Positions 50,015-62,745 of a DNA stretch of 64,000 nt are shown piece after piece. This DNA comes from Gnetum montanum (taxonomy: Eukaryota > Streptophyta > Gnetopsida > Gnetales > Gnetaceae). The notes beneath the pieces are model-generated. The model was not told the origin of the DNA. It saw only the letters and a list, made by a program, of their open reading frames with translations, and did not search any database. The stretch is from contig MNCI01004635.1 in the NCBI GenBank assembly GCA_015680685.1, positions 1 through 64,000 on the forward strand. The letters run 5' to 3'. Positions within the stretch are counted from its first letter, which is position 1. Each line of letters opens with the position of its first letter. The translations under genes were made by a program, and so were the position numbers.

Positions 50015-50035
50015 TATTGAGGTCAACCTCGCCCA

Positions 50036-51077
50036 TGCTTAGCATGGGCCCATTATCAACAATAATCTCTATCATGTTTTCTAAAAAGCTATTAAAAAAA
50101 AGCTTATCTTTGTAACAATATTAATAAAAATGTGATTCATCTTCTTTCTATAAAAAAAATGCATTACATAAAAATAAAAAATAGAATAAAAAATAATAAA
50201 AAACAAAAAGATACATGTGTAAAGGGGGGGGGGTGATAGAAGAAAGAGAGCAAGTCCTTCACCTTGAACAGGACCCTCAATCTCAATAAGAACAGAAATA
50301 ACATCAGCATTGATAATGGAACCAGGGAGATAGATAGATATATACATACAAAATCAAAGAGAACGAGGGTCAAACACAGGCCCTAATTCCCATTCCTATT
50401 TATATTTTTCTTTTAACTTTATTTGTTCTCTGTAGGGTCATCTAATTGGAAACAAAAGATGGGAGCATTGGATTGCATCGCAGTTTCTGAACTCAAATCT
50501 GCATCTGTATTTGATTTAGCTTTCGCAAATTAGAGCCACAGGCAGAACATTTTTCAGATGCTGGAGACTATGAATAGGGGGTGCCAGAACGTCAACAGTG
50601 ACAAATGTGAGTACCGTAGGCAGGTGGCCGAAGGTGACATAGGGCAAGGAGACCTTGGATTGCGGCTCCCAAATCATTAGATCCTAGAGCAACCAAGTAA
50701 GCAACAGGCACCAACAACTAATGCCCATTACCGGTGATCAAGCAATAGCGGGACAGATAAATTTTAATTTAATTTCAATTTTCCCTTTTGTATTGTTTAC
50801 TTTTCAAAAGAAATAAAAATTGCACAAATGTTTAATTTTAATTTTGGGTATTTTACTATGTTTTTTTATTTGTTATAATCCAAATAAAACCCTCCTAAAA
50901 TTTAAATTTTCAATATTTTGTTTGGATTATTCTTATTATTATTTTTGTCACATAGCCCTTTCTAGCTAAGACTATTCCCAGGTTTTCGTACCCATACAGA
51001 GGCACTGTGCTGTGGACGATACTCTTTTAAAACGAGTTTTCATAGGTGTTAGTGTGTCCAAAATTTATGCATCAACA
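50036..51077 (+). repeat. 5' LTR of element H
   Basis: Starts TGCTTAGCATGGGCC and ends TTTATGCATCAACA. It matches the 3' LTR but has two segments (about 50664-50750 and about 50952-51022) that are missing there. Confidence 0.8.
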
Positions 51078-51997
51078 CCTTTTTGTTGCTAGTAGGAGAG
51101 TTGTTTTTCAGCCTTTGCTTTCTAAAATATCAAATTTTTTTTGTTCTTTTCCTATTCTTATTTTGTTTTTATTTTTCTATTTTCATTTTACTATTTATGT
51201 TCTTGATTCCCCATTTTTCTATGCCTATTAATAGTCATCTATCTTAGGTTTTTTTTTTTTGGTTCCAAAAATCTTTTATTTTCCTATTTTTATTACCTAA
51301 ATATGTTTGTTTTCCAATTCTTGGAAATTTTTATTTTCAATTTTCATTTCATCTTCTAAAAATATCTATTTTAAGTCTTTGTTTTGAAAATCTCTATTCC
51401 TATTTTAGTTTTCTTTGCTGGTTACCTAAGCCTTCATTAGCCATTTCTATTTCCTATCTTGTTGTCAGTCATTTAATTTCCAATTTCTATTACCTAAAAC
51501 TTTCTATGTTCTTGAAAACTTTTATTTTCAATTTCAGTTACCCGAACCTTTATTGGCCCTTTTCTAATACCAATTTCAATTAATGGTCACATATTTTCAA
51601 TTTTATCACTATGTTTCAGTTTTATTTCAAAAATCCCAAACCTTCTTTTCCTAATTCTGATTTTGGCAGTCCTAACTTTGGTAAGGTGGTTTTCACTAAT
51701 TATTTAGTTTTAAATTTACTTTTCTAAAATTTTGCATTTCACTTTTTTTAACTTTTAAATTTTATAATTTCCTACATTTGTTTTTTTAAAAAAAAAAATT
51801 TATATAGTAGATGTTAGTTCTCTGTCAAAAAAATTATTTTACTACTTTTTTCTTTTTACTTAATTTTATAGTTATATTTTAGCATTTAAATTTTATAATT
51901 TTTGTTTTATGAACATGCCTCTGCAATGAACTTCACTTTTTCTAAGTTCAATTCTTAAGAAATCTCAGATTCCAACATAACAGAAATACAAGGTGCA

Positions 51998-52780
51998 ATG
52001 TCTAAAGCTATAGAATTAGAGCAAATAACCCTTATGAATAGCATCCAAACCCAATTTGGGATGATGAGTGTTAGTAACCCTATGCAATCAAACCCTCTAC
52101 TCTTATCAATTTTTCAAATGTCTAATGTTATGCCTCAAACTATTTCTCCCTTTCAACCAACTCAACCTTTGAGTAATTACTCGCAATGTCCCATGTCCTC
52201 TTCATTCTTACCATCTAACACTAGTTTGAATGATGACCAATCAAAAGCCTTGATCCAATCCATTATAAACCCAAATGGGACATCGAATTCTGTTGAACCA
52301 CCAAACCAAACGCAAGATCAAATAACTCAGATACTCACTTCACTACAAAAACTATGCAATGAAGTGGTTGAGTTAAAGAGAAACAATAACAAAGGCCCTA
52401 TACAACCAAAAAAACCAAGTACATTAATCAACGATGATTATTGTTATCTTCATAACACGAGGCAACATTGCGAAAAGAGTTGTCCTCAATTTTTGACATT
52501 GTATGGTGACAATACCCAAGGGCAACAAAATGGGAAAACCCCTATCATGGTCCTTAATATACCTCATGAGATAGAAAATGAAGAGGTTTCCTCATTAGAA
52601 CAAGTTATGGTAAGTGACCCTAACCCACATAACACTCACTACCATAAACTTAGTAACATTGTAAACACCACACAACAACAAACTAGGAATAATTCCTATA
52701 CACCTCTAAACAGAAGAGTTCCTAGTCAAAACAATGCAAACAACCAATTTGGGTCATCCCAAGTAACTACCCCACAATGA
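51998..52780 (+). pseudogene. Gag of element H (C-terminal part)
   Basis: The 260-codon open frame is Gln/Asn/Pro-rich (ITLMNSIQTQFGMM, then many Asn), with a helical segment (QILTSLQKLCNEVVELKR) and a Cys/His cluster CYLHNTRQHCEKSCPQF, the knuckle-like motif of several gypsy gags. Its upstream half is not recognisable in 51078-51997, which is T-rich. The frame ends at 52780 and the polyprotein sense continues in the next frame. Confidence 0.65.
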
Positions 52781-52845
52781 CCAAACCCCCCTTCTATACT
52801 TAGAAGAGCCCCATCTCAACAAGAAGCCAAGGATGAACATAGGAA

Positions 52846-53242
52846 TTATGATTTGGTTGAAGACCTAAAAAGAGTTAAAGCCAACATTTTGATGTATGAC
52901 CTCCTACAATTCAATGAAATGAAAGAAGTGATTCAGGATGTGGTTCATACACCTAAAGCCCAAAGAGAAAAATTCCCAATCCTCGAAAGGCAAGTTCACT
53001 TCACGGAAAATCCTAACACACTATTAGTACAAAACATGAATAATTGCATGTCTAGCAAGAAGGACCATCCCCCTTTCCTAACCAGTCTAATTATTTTAGG
53101 AAAGAATGTCCACAACTATTTAATGGATTCCAGTGCAACTGTTAGTGTCATGCCTCTTGATGTTGGTAACGCCTTAATAGCACAAATGATACCACAAGTA
53201 AAAAGTGTGATTCAACTTGATGGATCTAACGACTTATGGTAG
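52846..53242 (+). pseudogene. Gag-protease region of element H
   Basis: YDLVEDLKRVKANILMYDLL is a conserved gag-protease linker of plant gypsy elements. It is followed by the protease start ILGKNVHNYLMDSSATVSVM, where DSSA stands for the usual DxGA loop; Asp is kept and Gly is lost. A frameshift at about 53236-53242 joins it to the next frame. Confidence 0.75.
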
Positions 53243-54207
53243 GATTATTAAAAGGAGCAAAGGTACAACTGAAGCAATACCCTACATTTACATATTATAC
53301 GGATATCCTAGTAGTTGACATGACACCCACCTCTGGCATGCTCTTATCTAGGACTTTTGGAGCCAAGTTTGAGGGCTTCTTTAGGTCAGATTTCTCAAAG
53401 CTATTAATCCCTATCAAAGGAAAATCTGAGTACATGACTATACCTCAAGAACCCTTCTACAAACAAGTTATTATAGCCTTGGATCAACAAAATCAACCTT
53501 TGGAAGATCGAAACACTAATCTGTATGTTGGGGTTATTGAGGTTGAGTGTAGTGAACATGTTGAAAATGGTTATGTGAGTGGAATCACAAAAATAAATCC
53601 TGTCTCTCATGTAGATTCCACCCAATCCTATCAAAGTTCTAGAGAAGGGGAAGAAATCTATGGAGACACCTTGCCTTATCAACAACACAATGGATTTCAT
53701 TTGATCAATCCATCAACTTTAGAGGAAGATAAAGATGTAAATACGACCCTACCTGTTAAAACATTTGAAGGTGTGCTAAATTTTAATGACGCATCCATGG
53801 AACATTCTCCTAGAAAGGCTATATTTGATGATCCACCAAGACCTAAACCTATCATTAAAACTTATATCAAAGAAAGACTTGATATAAGCAAGTTAAGATT
53901 ATGTCTTGATTTTTGTAATCATAATTATCAAGAAATTGTTAAACAATGTCTTGACAAGAAGTATGTTGGTGAACTCTTTAAGATAGAAGACCTAGTCTTG
54001 GAAAAAGGTAGAACATGTTACCGAGCAAATCTTCAAGGTAAGTTCTCTTCTATTTGGTCAGGCCCATTCAAAATTAAAGATTTCATTGGCCCCACTGTGT
54101 ACAAGGTTGTTGATGTGCAAGGACATAGGTTGAATAGGAATTTTAATGCATTTTATTTGAAGCATTTCTACTCAGGTGTCCCACGTGGACACTTGGTAGA
54201 TTCTTAA
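53236..54207 (+). pseudogene. Fused protease C-terminal/integrase C-terminal ORF of element H
   Basis: The uninterrupted 323-codon frame starts with the protease-distal segment (DILVVDMTPTSGMLLSRTF, then FFRSDFSKLLIPIKGK), typical of the LLSRxW...GxFxxDxS region. After about residue 185 an acidic/low-complexity stretch leads to the integrase C-terminal module (KIEDLVLEKGR, then WSGPFKIKDFIGPTVYKV and FNAFYLKHFY). RT, RNase H and the integrase catalytic core are absent without a frame break. This suggests an in-frame deletion kept open, or chance. No catalytic residue remains. Confidence 0.75.
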
Positions 54208-54409
54208 TTGCATGTTTTCTTCCCCTTTTCTTTGCATTTCAAATGTATATAGTTGCATTTCCACATTTTGCTTGCATTTTCATTATTTCTTTCTTAGCAT
54301 ATGGATTTGATTGTTGTGTTCTTCATATGATTTTAATAATCATTTTTCATTTGAGTTACTAGACATTGGGTCATCTTAACACCATTGAAAAATAATGTAG
54401 GTATAATAT

Positions 54410-54410
54410 N
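54410..54410. other. Single ambiguous base (N)
   Basis: One N in the 3' untranslated part of element H. Confidence 0.99.
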
Positions 54411-55190
54411 TTCCACTTGAGAGTCCTTAGCCACCTAGGAGACCTGTTATGGTGCCATTAAATAGTAATCAAAGGCACATACACAAAGGTTGAATTGCAC
54501 CATGGGCAAAGCTTTCAAAAGGACCGTGCTCTTAGTAATGCAGCTAATCGACCAAATTCGTGTTGGAATTCCTACCTCAAGAATGAAGTACACCATGAGT
54601 AAAGTTTCTTAAAAACAAAAAGAGGACCATGTTCATTGGCAGTGTAATAAGTTCTTGAGCGTGATGGGATTCGATAGCAATCCTCACCCTAACCTTCATT
54701 TCCCCTTTTGAATTTAAATCTTCAAAAAAAGAAAAAAGAAAAAAAAAAAGACACAAGGGAAAATTTGAAAGTTGTGGCTTACTATGATCTAACATGAGCT
54801 TTAGCTTGTCCTACTCATAAGTTCTATAAAAGTCTCGTGTGTTCAGAATAGTCTACATACTTTTAATTTTACCTTGTGAGAATATTGAAAATGAGAGCTT
54901 AATTATATATACATATATATATAATTATATATATATATCTATAGATTTGAGTAGTTAAAATAATAATAAATCATATATTTAGATTTTAATGGTGGTTTGG
55001 ATGGCCCACGTTGGTGTCTCTTTTGATTATTTGGTTATTTTGATCATGTCTAGAATATTATAGTTTACTTTCAAGTTTACATTTCATATTTTGTTATGTT
55101 TTTGTTTCTCCATCTATTGCATTTTAGTTTAAAATCTTTATGGTTTTGCTATGCTTGCACTTGTATGCAATTTGTAGTTCAGGGGCTAAG

Positions 55191-56077
55191 TGTTTAGGGC
55201 CATTATCAGCAATAATCTCTATCATGTTTTATTAAAAAAAGCTTATGTTTGTAACAATATTAATAAAAATGTGATTCATCTTATTTCTATAAAAAAATGC
55301 ATTACGTAAAAATAAAAAATAGAATAAAAATAATAATAAAAAAATAAAAAGATACATGTGTAAAGGGGGGTTGATAGAAGAAAGAGAGCAGGCCCTTCAC
55401 CTAGAATAGGACCCTCAATCTCAACAAGAACAACAACAGCATTAGCATCGATAATGGAACCAGGGAGGTAGACAGATATATACATACAAAATCGGAGAGA
55501 ACAAGGGACAGACATAGGCCTTGATTCCCATTCCTATTTATATTTTTTTTTTTTTGACTTTATTTGTTCTCTGCAGGGTCATCTAATTGGGCGCAAAGGG
55601 CAGGAACATTGGATCGCATCATAGTTTCCGAACTCAGATCTGCATCTGTATTTGATTCAGCTTTCGCAAATCAGAGCCATAGGTAGGACGTTTTTTAGAC
55701 GCTGGAGACTATGAACAGGGGGTGCCAGAATTTCAACAGTGACAGATGCGAGTACCGTAGGTAGGTGGCGGAAGGTGACATAGGGTAGGGAGATCTTAGA
55801 CTGCAATAGATAGATAAATTTTAATTTAATCTCAATTTTCCCTTTTGTATTATTTACTTTTCAAAAGAAATAAAAATTGCACAAATGTTTAATTTTAATT
55901 TTGGGTATTTTACTATGTTTTTTTATTTGTTATAATCCAAACAGAACCCTCCTAAAATTTAAATTTAATTTAAATTTTCAATATTTTGTTTGGATTATTG
56001 TTATTATTATTATTTTTGATACTCTCCTAAAATGAGTTTTCACAGGTGTTAGTGTGTCCAAAATTTACGCATCAACA
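55191..56077 (+). repeat. 3' LTR of element H
   Basis: Preceded by CAGGGGCTAAG (likely polypurine tract). Starts TGTTTAGGGCC, ends TTTACGCATCAACA. Shorter than the 5' copy because of two internal deletions. Confidence 0.8.
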
Positions 56078-58824
56078 TAGAAATGCTGACATATGTGTGC
56101 AAGTGGCAAATGAAGTTTGTATGCCTTTAAAATTAAAATTAGAGGAATCGGAAAGAGCTTAAACTTAAAAAAAAATTGAACTTGCAACTATAAAAGGAAA
56201 TCCTCCTTGTGAGACTATGCAAGATGCTATTTCTATTATTACTGTAAATTCATCAAAGCCTAATATATCTATGATTAGACCATGTATTCGTAAGTAACAA
56301 AGGTCTTCTAATGTATTATTTAGAAGTCTTAATTTTTATTTTGAAAATGAATCTCAAGCATGTACAACTTAGAGGTTTTTTCTTTTGTAAAAAATATAAT
56401 TTTTTTATTTTTTAATGTTTTAAATATAATTTTATATTTTCTAGGTTTAAAATAAGAAAATATTGAATGAATGGGTTGTTATACAAAAGATGTGATGAAT
56501 TAAGCAAATCTTGTTATTGGAATTTTTTTAATTGTTGCAATATTGCATTTAATGCTACAAGATCACCATACTACACCACTATGATCAATGCATCATGTGT
56601 TATAGGTAAAGGAAAATATCATAAGCCATAATAGCATCAATTATGAGGTCCATTATTGGATGCAAAATTAAAAGTTAGTTCAAATTTTTTGTTTTCTCAC
56701 TAACCATAATAATTTAAAATTAATCTTATATTATATTTACATGGTTTGGTTGATCATGTTGAAAATTTTAAAACATTTAGGGTAAGCATTCTTGTTAAGA
56801 TGTGCAAGCTATTATTGAAGAGAATAAAAAATGTTAGGCACATTTAGGATGTGCTATTATGTTTGATCCATGGATTGATGTTAGGAATATGCAATATGTC
56901 AATTTCTTAATTGGATGTAGTGCACACATAATTTTTTTAAAGATAGTTGCTTTTTCTATTGTAAAAAATGGTTCATACTACTACACTCTCTTATCATAAG
57001 TGATAGAGGAAGGAAAAATTTTAAAGATAATTGCTTTTGCTACCGTAAAAATGGTTCATACTACTACACTCTCTTATCATAAGTGATAAAGGAAACTAGA
57101 CCTTCAAACATTATTCGACTATGCATCTACTTGTGTGAAATTAGACTAAGAAATAGAAAAAACATATTCTCACATCTCATAGGCTCCTTGTGTAGCTTAT
57201 TGCATTGACCTTTTATTAGAAGACATTGGAAAGATTTCATGGGTAAGTTATCATATATTTTGTATCCCATAGTTTGCTTTTATTTTCTATTTTTTCTATA
57301 CTTATTAATATTTTCTTAACAAATATTTTCCTAGCATGCATAGATTTTTACTCTAATGAAAATGTTGTTTTTTCAAAACCATTCTCAAATTTATGCCCCA
57401 TTAATGCCCTAATTTGCTTCTAAGCTTCTATCTCCTATCTTATTGGTATATTATTTTATTTTTACTTTTATGTTTCATATTATATTTGAAGAAATTGCAA
57501 TTCCTATGAAGTGACTTGTTTTTCGTGTTTGATAGATGAAAGATATAGTAGAAAAGTGGATGCAAACTAGCAATTTCATATGTACCCATGATATTATACA
57601 CCCATTATATCTTAAACATGGTAATAGCAAAGAAATTTCAACACAATGTGCATGTTTTAAATTAAAAGCATTTATTCGCTTTTAATTTTTTACGCTAAGT
57701 TATTAATTTTCATTTTTTATTTTATAATTTTTGGCTAAATAAGATGATTTCTTGAGGTTTTGAAATAGTGATGAAGGAATGCATGTTACTTCTTTAGTTA
57801 AAGAAAATTATGAGCTATTTTGGAATATTGTTGAAGAAGCTATGAAAGTATAATTTTAATGAATATCCTATCTCGCTTTCTTTTATTAAATTCTTAGCTA
57901 TGATTTCTTATCTTAATTATTAATTTTCTTATAGAATTTTTTATTAGCTCTTTTATAGTTTTCAGAACCTCTTATAAGAGTTCTTTAGATGATTGATGGA
58001 TAACAACTAGGAATAGCCTATCTTTACAATGTGCCAATGAAAGTATCAAGGGATACTATAATAATTTTGAATTAAATATATGCCTCTTTGAGATCTAATT
58101 GATAATAGATGGTTTTAGTTGCATCATTCCATTTATTTTGCTATTCATCTTCTAAATATAATGTTGTTTTATAATGATAACTTTGATAAGGAAAATGATG
58201 AAGTAAGAGGTAATTTCATGATACTTTTCTTTAAGATACTTTCTGATAGAGCTGCTAGAATGTAAACTTTTAAAGAGCTAACAATATACATAGAAGCCTT
58301 TGGACCTTGGTTGGGAAATGATGCAATGGATGCTTATAAGATATTAAGGCCAAGTAATATTTAACTACTAGTTTTTATTAAAGATTAGTGATTTTATTTT
58401 ATTTTAATACATTAAAAGACTTAGATTGTTAATATGATATTGATATTGAATTTGTTATAGTTGGTGGGAGCAATCTGGCATTGAAATGCCAAATTTGAAA
58501 AAGCTAGCACAAAAAATTTTGAGTCACCCATGCTCATTAGCATGTGAGAGAAATTGGAGCCTTTTTAAGCATGTGCAAGATAGAAAAAGACATATTTTTC
58601 CAAAAAGAAAAAAGATTAGATGATTTAGTTTACATCAACTTCAATCTCACACTTCATGAAAGAAATTTCAAGGAAAGTTTATTGAACCTATAATTTTGAA
58701 GAATATGCAACCTATGCCTTCATCACCAAAGATAGACATTGATAGTGACTTGGATATAAATTATGTTGAAGATGAAAAATGGGAGACATAAGAGGATGAA
58801 AAAGTTACAAATGTTGATAAGTAG
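56078..58824 (+). pseudogene. hAT transposase, main part (DUF659 and dimerisation domain)
   Basis: The frame resumes as RNADICVQVANEVCMPLKL (the segment just after a BED finger). DUF659-like sequence follows at about 56540-56660 (AFNATRSPYYTTMINA, matching the FxxxRSPYxxxMIxA pattern), then HRLLV and LIALTFY near 57180, and LRMIDGxQLGIAYLYNVPM near 57990. The C-terminal hAT dimerisation block is at 58470-58600 (WWEQSGIEMPNLKKLAQKIL, CERNWSLFKHV, KRKK). It ends at a stop at 58822-58824. GT...AG gaps interrupt it (for example about 58357-58458), so introns are likely. Stops make it inactive. No terminal inverted repeats identified. Confidence 0.85.
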
Positions 58825-60060
58825 AGACTCTATTTTACTGCATTTATGTTACTATCATTGAAAATTTAAAATTAATAAAGTGATTGTTTACTTTATTTTG
58901 CATTAATATATCTTTATATTATGCAATTCAATATAAGTAGATATATATATTTGCAAAGTTCATGTTTGTATTTAAGCATGAAATATTTTCTATGAATCTA
59001 CCTTGTTTGTCTTATCTTATCTTTAGATATTGAATCTTTATATAGTAGACTTACTCATTTATAATTTATTTCAAAATATAAAATAAGAAATAGGGTGGTT
59101 AATATTCAATCACATTATGAGTTGCTTTGAGGCTTTGTTTCTTTGATTATTTTGGTCATATTGGGATTGTTTCAATTAGATTTTGTAAATTATGTTTCTT
59201 GGAAACCCATTCTTTTAAGCCCTTGATTTCTTTGCAAGACAAGGAGATCATACTTGCTAAGAAATGAGGTCTAATAGCATGAAGTATTTGAAATACTCTT
59301 TGTTACCGATTGTGGATGAATAAATGGATCTAGAAATTTTTTATAATAAAAAATAAAATTATTATTTTCTTATAAAACTTGTTTATTTGAGTAATCATTT
59401 TTAGATTAAGTCATAAGTTTTTATGTAGTAAGTAGTTGTATGAGTTTGAGCTTTAACATACATAAAAAACATTTTTAAGCTAGCCACATTGTTATTCCTA
59501 GGACTTACGCAATTGATCTTCTTCTATCATAGCCATTGAGGAGCTCATCAAGTCTTTTCGCTCTTGGCTTTTAGAGTCATACATAAGGCTTGTAAGTGGG
59601 CCTCTAAAGTGGGCCCCTAAAACCCCTTAGGGAGGCAAATAAATGCTCACAGTGACTTAGGCCTATCGATTTGAACAAGTTTGATTAAGAAGTTTGAATT
59701 TGGTAACTTGAAATGAGTTTTATGTTGCGTCCAAAATTACTAACATTGGACCTTTCCATGTACTATGTATAGCACATGGATTAAGATGTTTACCTTCCAA
59801 TATGATATTTTATTGCAAAAATTGAAGTGTCACCGCAATTTGGAGCAAGATTGTGTGTCTAAGTAAGATTGAATTCCAATTCCGTCCTTGAATAAATATC
59901 ATAGGGGTGATTATTCAAATACATGTAATATGACGTTTTTGGAAGATGAAGCTTTCATTTTTTTAATTATTGCAATAGAGAGAATCTAACACGTATGAAA
60001 AGGAATGCAGGGCGAAAACTATACGCATGGATACCTATAATGTTACAGAATTTGGCCTGC
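58825..60060. other. AT-rich spacer, no gene recognised
   Basis: Stop-rich in all frames. It may include the 3' end of the hAT element. Base composition changes at about 60060 to GC-richer unique-looking DNA. Confidence 0.5.
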
Positions 60061-62745
60061 ACATCGTAATCACGCCCTCCACAACGCTCAGTGTGCTACT
60101 TTAGAGGTGGCAAGACTTGGCTACCATGCATGGTGCTTCTCTTAAGGCTTCCAAGGCTATCTATGGTCCCAACAGTAAGTCTTGCATACCAATTTGCAGA
60201 CATATTATGGAGGGCAGTGCAGTTGTTTTGTTCTAACATTTAGAAGGTAGGCCATATGTCAGTGCAAAATCAGGAATCAGATTTCGCTCAACTCGTCATC
60301 CACATATCAGCTCACATCACATCTTGGTTTCGGTTGATATGGTGGAGGCGACGAGGGCCAACGCAACGCAAGTGCATAGCCAGAAGCCAAGCAAGTTAAA
60401 CCGTAATAGCACGGCGAAAATTACGCAACATTTCTAAATATCATTCATACATACATACATGAGTGACAAAAAGATTGCAGCAGAACGATTGATCATCAGT
60501 AGCAGCGGAGGGCGGAGAGTTGGTATAATTATGATGGTGGAGGTTGAAATGAAATGACGTAAGAAAGCCACGACGAGACACACAAAATTTTTAATACGGA
60601 AAGAAAAAGATTCTTTGGGGACACGATCCAAATATTTTTTGAACCAGATCCAGCAAGCAAGTGACGTCAGCAGCAGCAGCAGCAGCCTCTTTTGAAGCAG
60701 CCCTTTAAAGCAATCAACTTTAGGCAAAGGATAACTTCTGGCTAACGTCCAATCATTTGCCGTTTGGGATTACAGGCGCTCCAAAGGTTATTTAATCGAA
60801 CAGGACGCCCCGGAATTTACTGCCACCCGTGGTGAAAGATGAAAAAGAGTCAAGCCAAAAGTGGGGTGGCAATTTGTCGGCAGAGGGGAAAAGTTAAACA
60901 GGGGCAGCGGGCAGCGGGCAGGGGCAACGGGGCAGAGGCAATGGCATAACACCATCCCTGGGCAGCACCTACTCTGGGGCAGCGCAGGCAGATGTATTGG
61001 ACGTCTTTGTTTGCCGTGTTATTTATCGCGCCGCACTAAATCTTGTCGACTGCAATAATTGCGTCGCAAGGACGAATCTCATCCTCCATCATCACCACCA
61101 TGGAAAATTTTCTATGTAGTCAATATAATAATATCTTTTCAATGGATGAAATCTCTGCAATTTTCTCCTGCTCTATCATCGCCGATGCGGATGCGCCTGG
61201 GCCCTTGGCCTCTGCCCCGCTGCGTATCACACGGCAACTGTGCAGACGCTCCGTATGGGCGTAGGGCCCACGTCCCTTTGAAACACTGTTTCCACGTATG
61301 CGGGATGCCTTCCCTAGGGTAAATGCATGCCAACTGCCTTTACTCTTTAATCACAAAATAATACCAAGGATTGCAAAATAGTATTTCAAAGATTTTAGAT
61401 GGGCTACTTGCACACTTTTAGATGGAGATTAGGTGTAATCGAGAGTTGGGAGATGCCAAGAAGTTCTGCTTTAGGAGTCCACGTCTCTGCGAAAACTGAA
61501 CTCGCAAACAAATCTTCCAATATATGTATTAGGTTCAATGACCACAACATGATGAGTTAATAACCAGAACACGTAATTTCAATGTCGAAATCTGCAAACG
61601 CAATATGTAACGTGCAAGAATTTAGCTATAGAATAAAGGTAAGGTAAGGTAAGGTAAGGTCAGCGAGGAACGAACTTGGAGAGGTAATTGATTTGGAATC
61701 AAGGTGGATGTGATAAGGCGCCGGCCGAGGGAGACTGCATTTACCGCGAGGGAGGGTTGAAACGGCAAATCAAGACGAAGACGACGGTGGTGGGTTGACA
61801 AGACGTGCGACAGGAGAGGGGAGGGGGCAAAGGCAGGAGAGGCCGTCAGAATGGCGTCACGTCCACGCGGTCGGTGTGTGCTCATGGGCCATGTCTTGCC
61901 TCATGTCCTCTTCTCCACTGCCGCTGCGTCGCCCATGTCCCATCCATCAATCCATCCATCCATCATTATTTCATTTTCATGTCCATATCATCACATCGCC
62001 CATTCGCCTTTGCATTCACCAGCAAAGCCAGAGTTCAGCGTTTGCTCGCTCGCTCGTTCCTGCTTTTCTTCGTTTTCCTCTGCTGTTCCAGATTTCCTGC
62101 TCGCTTCCCCAGTTTCGATCCCGGAGAACCTTTTCCCCGCCCCTGTTTCCTGCGTGCCGTGCCCGTTTCGCGCTTTGTTTGCTTACCTGATTTGGGCATC
62201 CGCTGCTGCTTCTCACTCACTCGCGTCGCTGTTGTTGCATTAGTTTCATCGGTCCGAGTGAGTGCTCAATCATCCTCGCGTCGTCGTTTCTGTTTTTACC
62301 GTTTCCGGATGCTGGTCTGGGGCTCTGTGTATCGTTTCTGTGCTGGGCGATGAGGAGGAGGAGGAGCGTCTGCTAAAATTCTCGCCATTTTGGCGCTGGC
62401 CCTGACACGCTGTGTCCCACGCAGACAGACTTCGTTCCTTCCTGCGCGCGCATGGTGTCGCTCTCTGATTGGGATCGATCGGGCAGTTCATGTGTAATTT
62501 CGTCTGATACATCATCAGGCCAGGTCGTCGCTGATGATATGGATTTCAAGTAGGTCGCGCCGCCCGCCCGTGGTGTGCTGATAATGCTTCGGATGCCGAA
62601 AACGGGAAGCTGGAATTCCGTCAATTCGAGGTCAGGCGCGACGAAGTTAGGGTTCGTGCGAGTGTGGCGGTCCAGTGATCGTGCAGCGGCAGGGCGCGCG
62701 GTCCCGAACTGGAAAATCGCGATCCGCGTACGTTGGTGAGAAAAC
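60060..62745 (+). promoter_or_regulatory. Upstream region and probable leader of the ALOG gene
   Basis: Composition is far more GC-rich than the repeats. It holds AAGGT x5 at 61636-61660, a CATC run at about 61948-61968, an AGC run at about 60668-60686, and GC/CT-rich DNA at 61850-62745 with chance frames open in three phases. Ordinary upstream and 5' leader sequence is the simplest reading. I could not fix a TATA box or transcription start. Confidence 0.45.
61636..61660 (+). repeat. (AAGGT)5 microsatellite
   Basis: Five perfect copies of AAGGT about 1.1 kb upstream of the ALOG start codon. Confidence 0.9.

Larger units (their letters stand above)
50015..56077 (+). mobile_element. Element H: LTR retrotransposon inserted in a hAT gene
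   Basis: Long direct repeats at about 50036-51077 and 55191-56077 enclose gag and a partial pol on the plus strand. Flanks TAGAG (50010-50014) and TAGAA (56078-56082) fit a target duplication with one change. The hAT BED-finger frame is interrupted here and resumes after it. The exact left border is unsure: 50015-50035 (with CCCATGCTTAGCATGGG straddling the border) has no counterpart before the 3' LTR. RT, RNase H and the integrase core are missing. Confidence 0.8.

Noticed and set aside
60434-60727. 97-codon minus-strand hydrophobic frame with a Leu run
   Set aside because: The Leu run is the complement of an AGC microsatellite. No other coding evidence.
61795-62353. Three overlapping plus-strand frames of 130-182 codons upstream of ALOG
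   Set aside because: All three phases are open at once in GC/CT-rich sequence. The products are Ser/Arg/Phe-rich without motifs, so they are chance frames in a leader or promoter.
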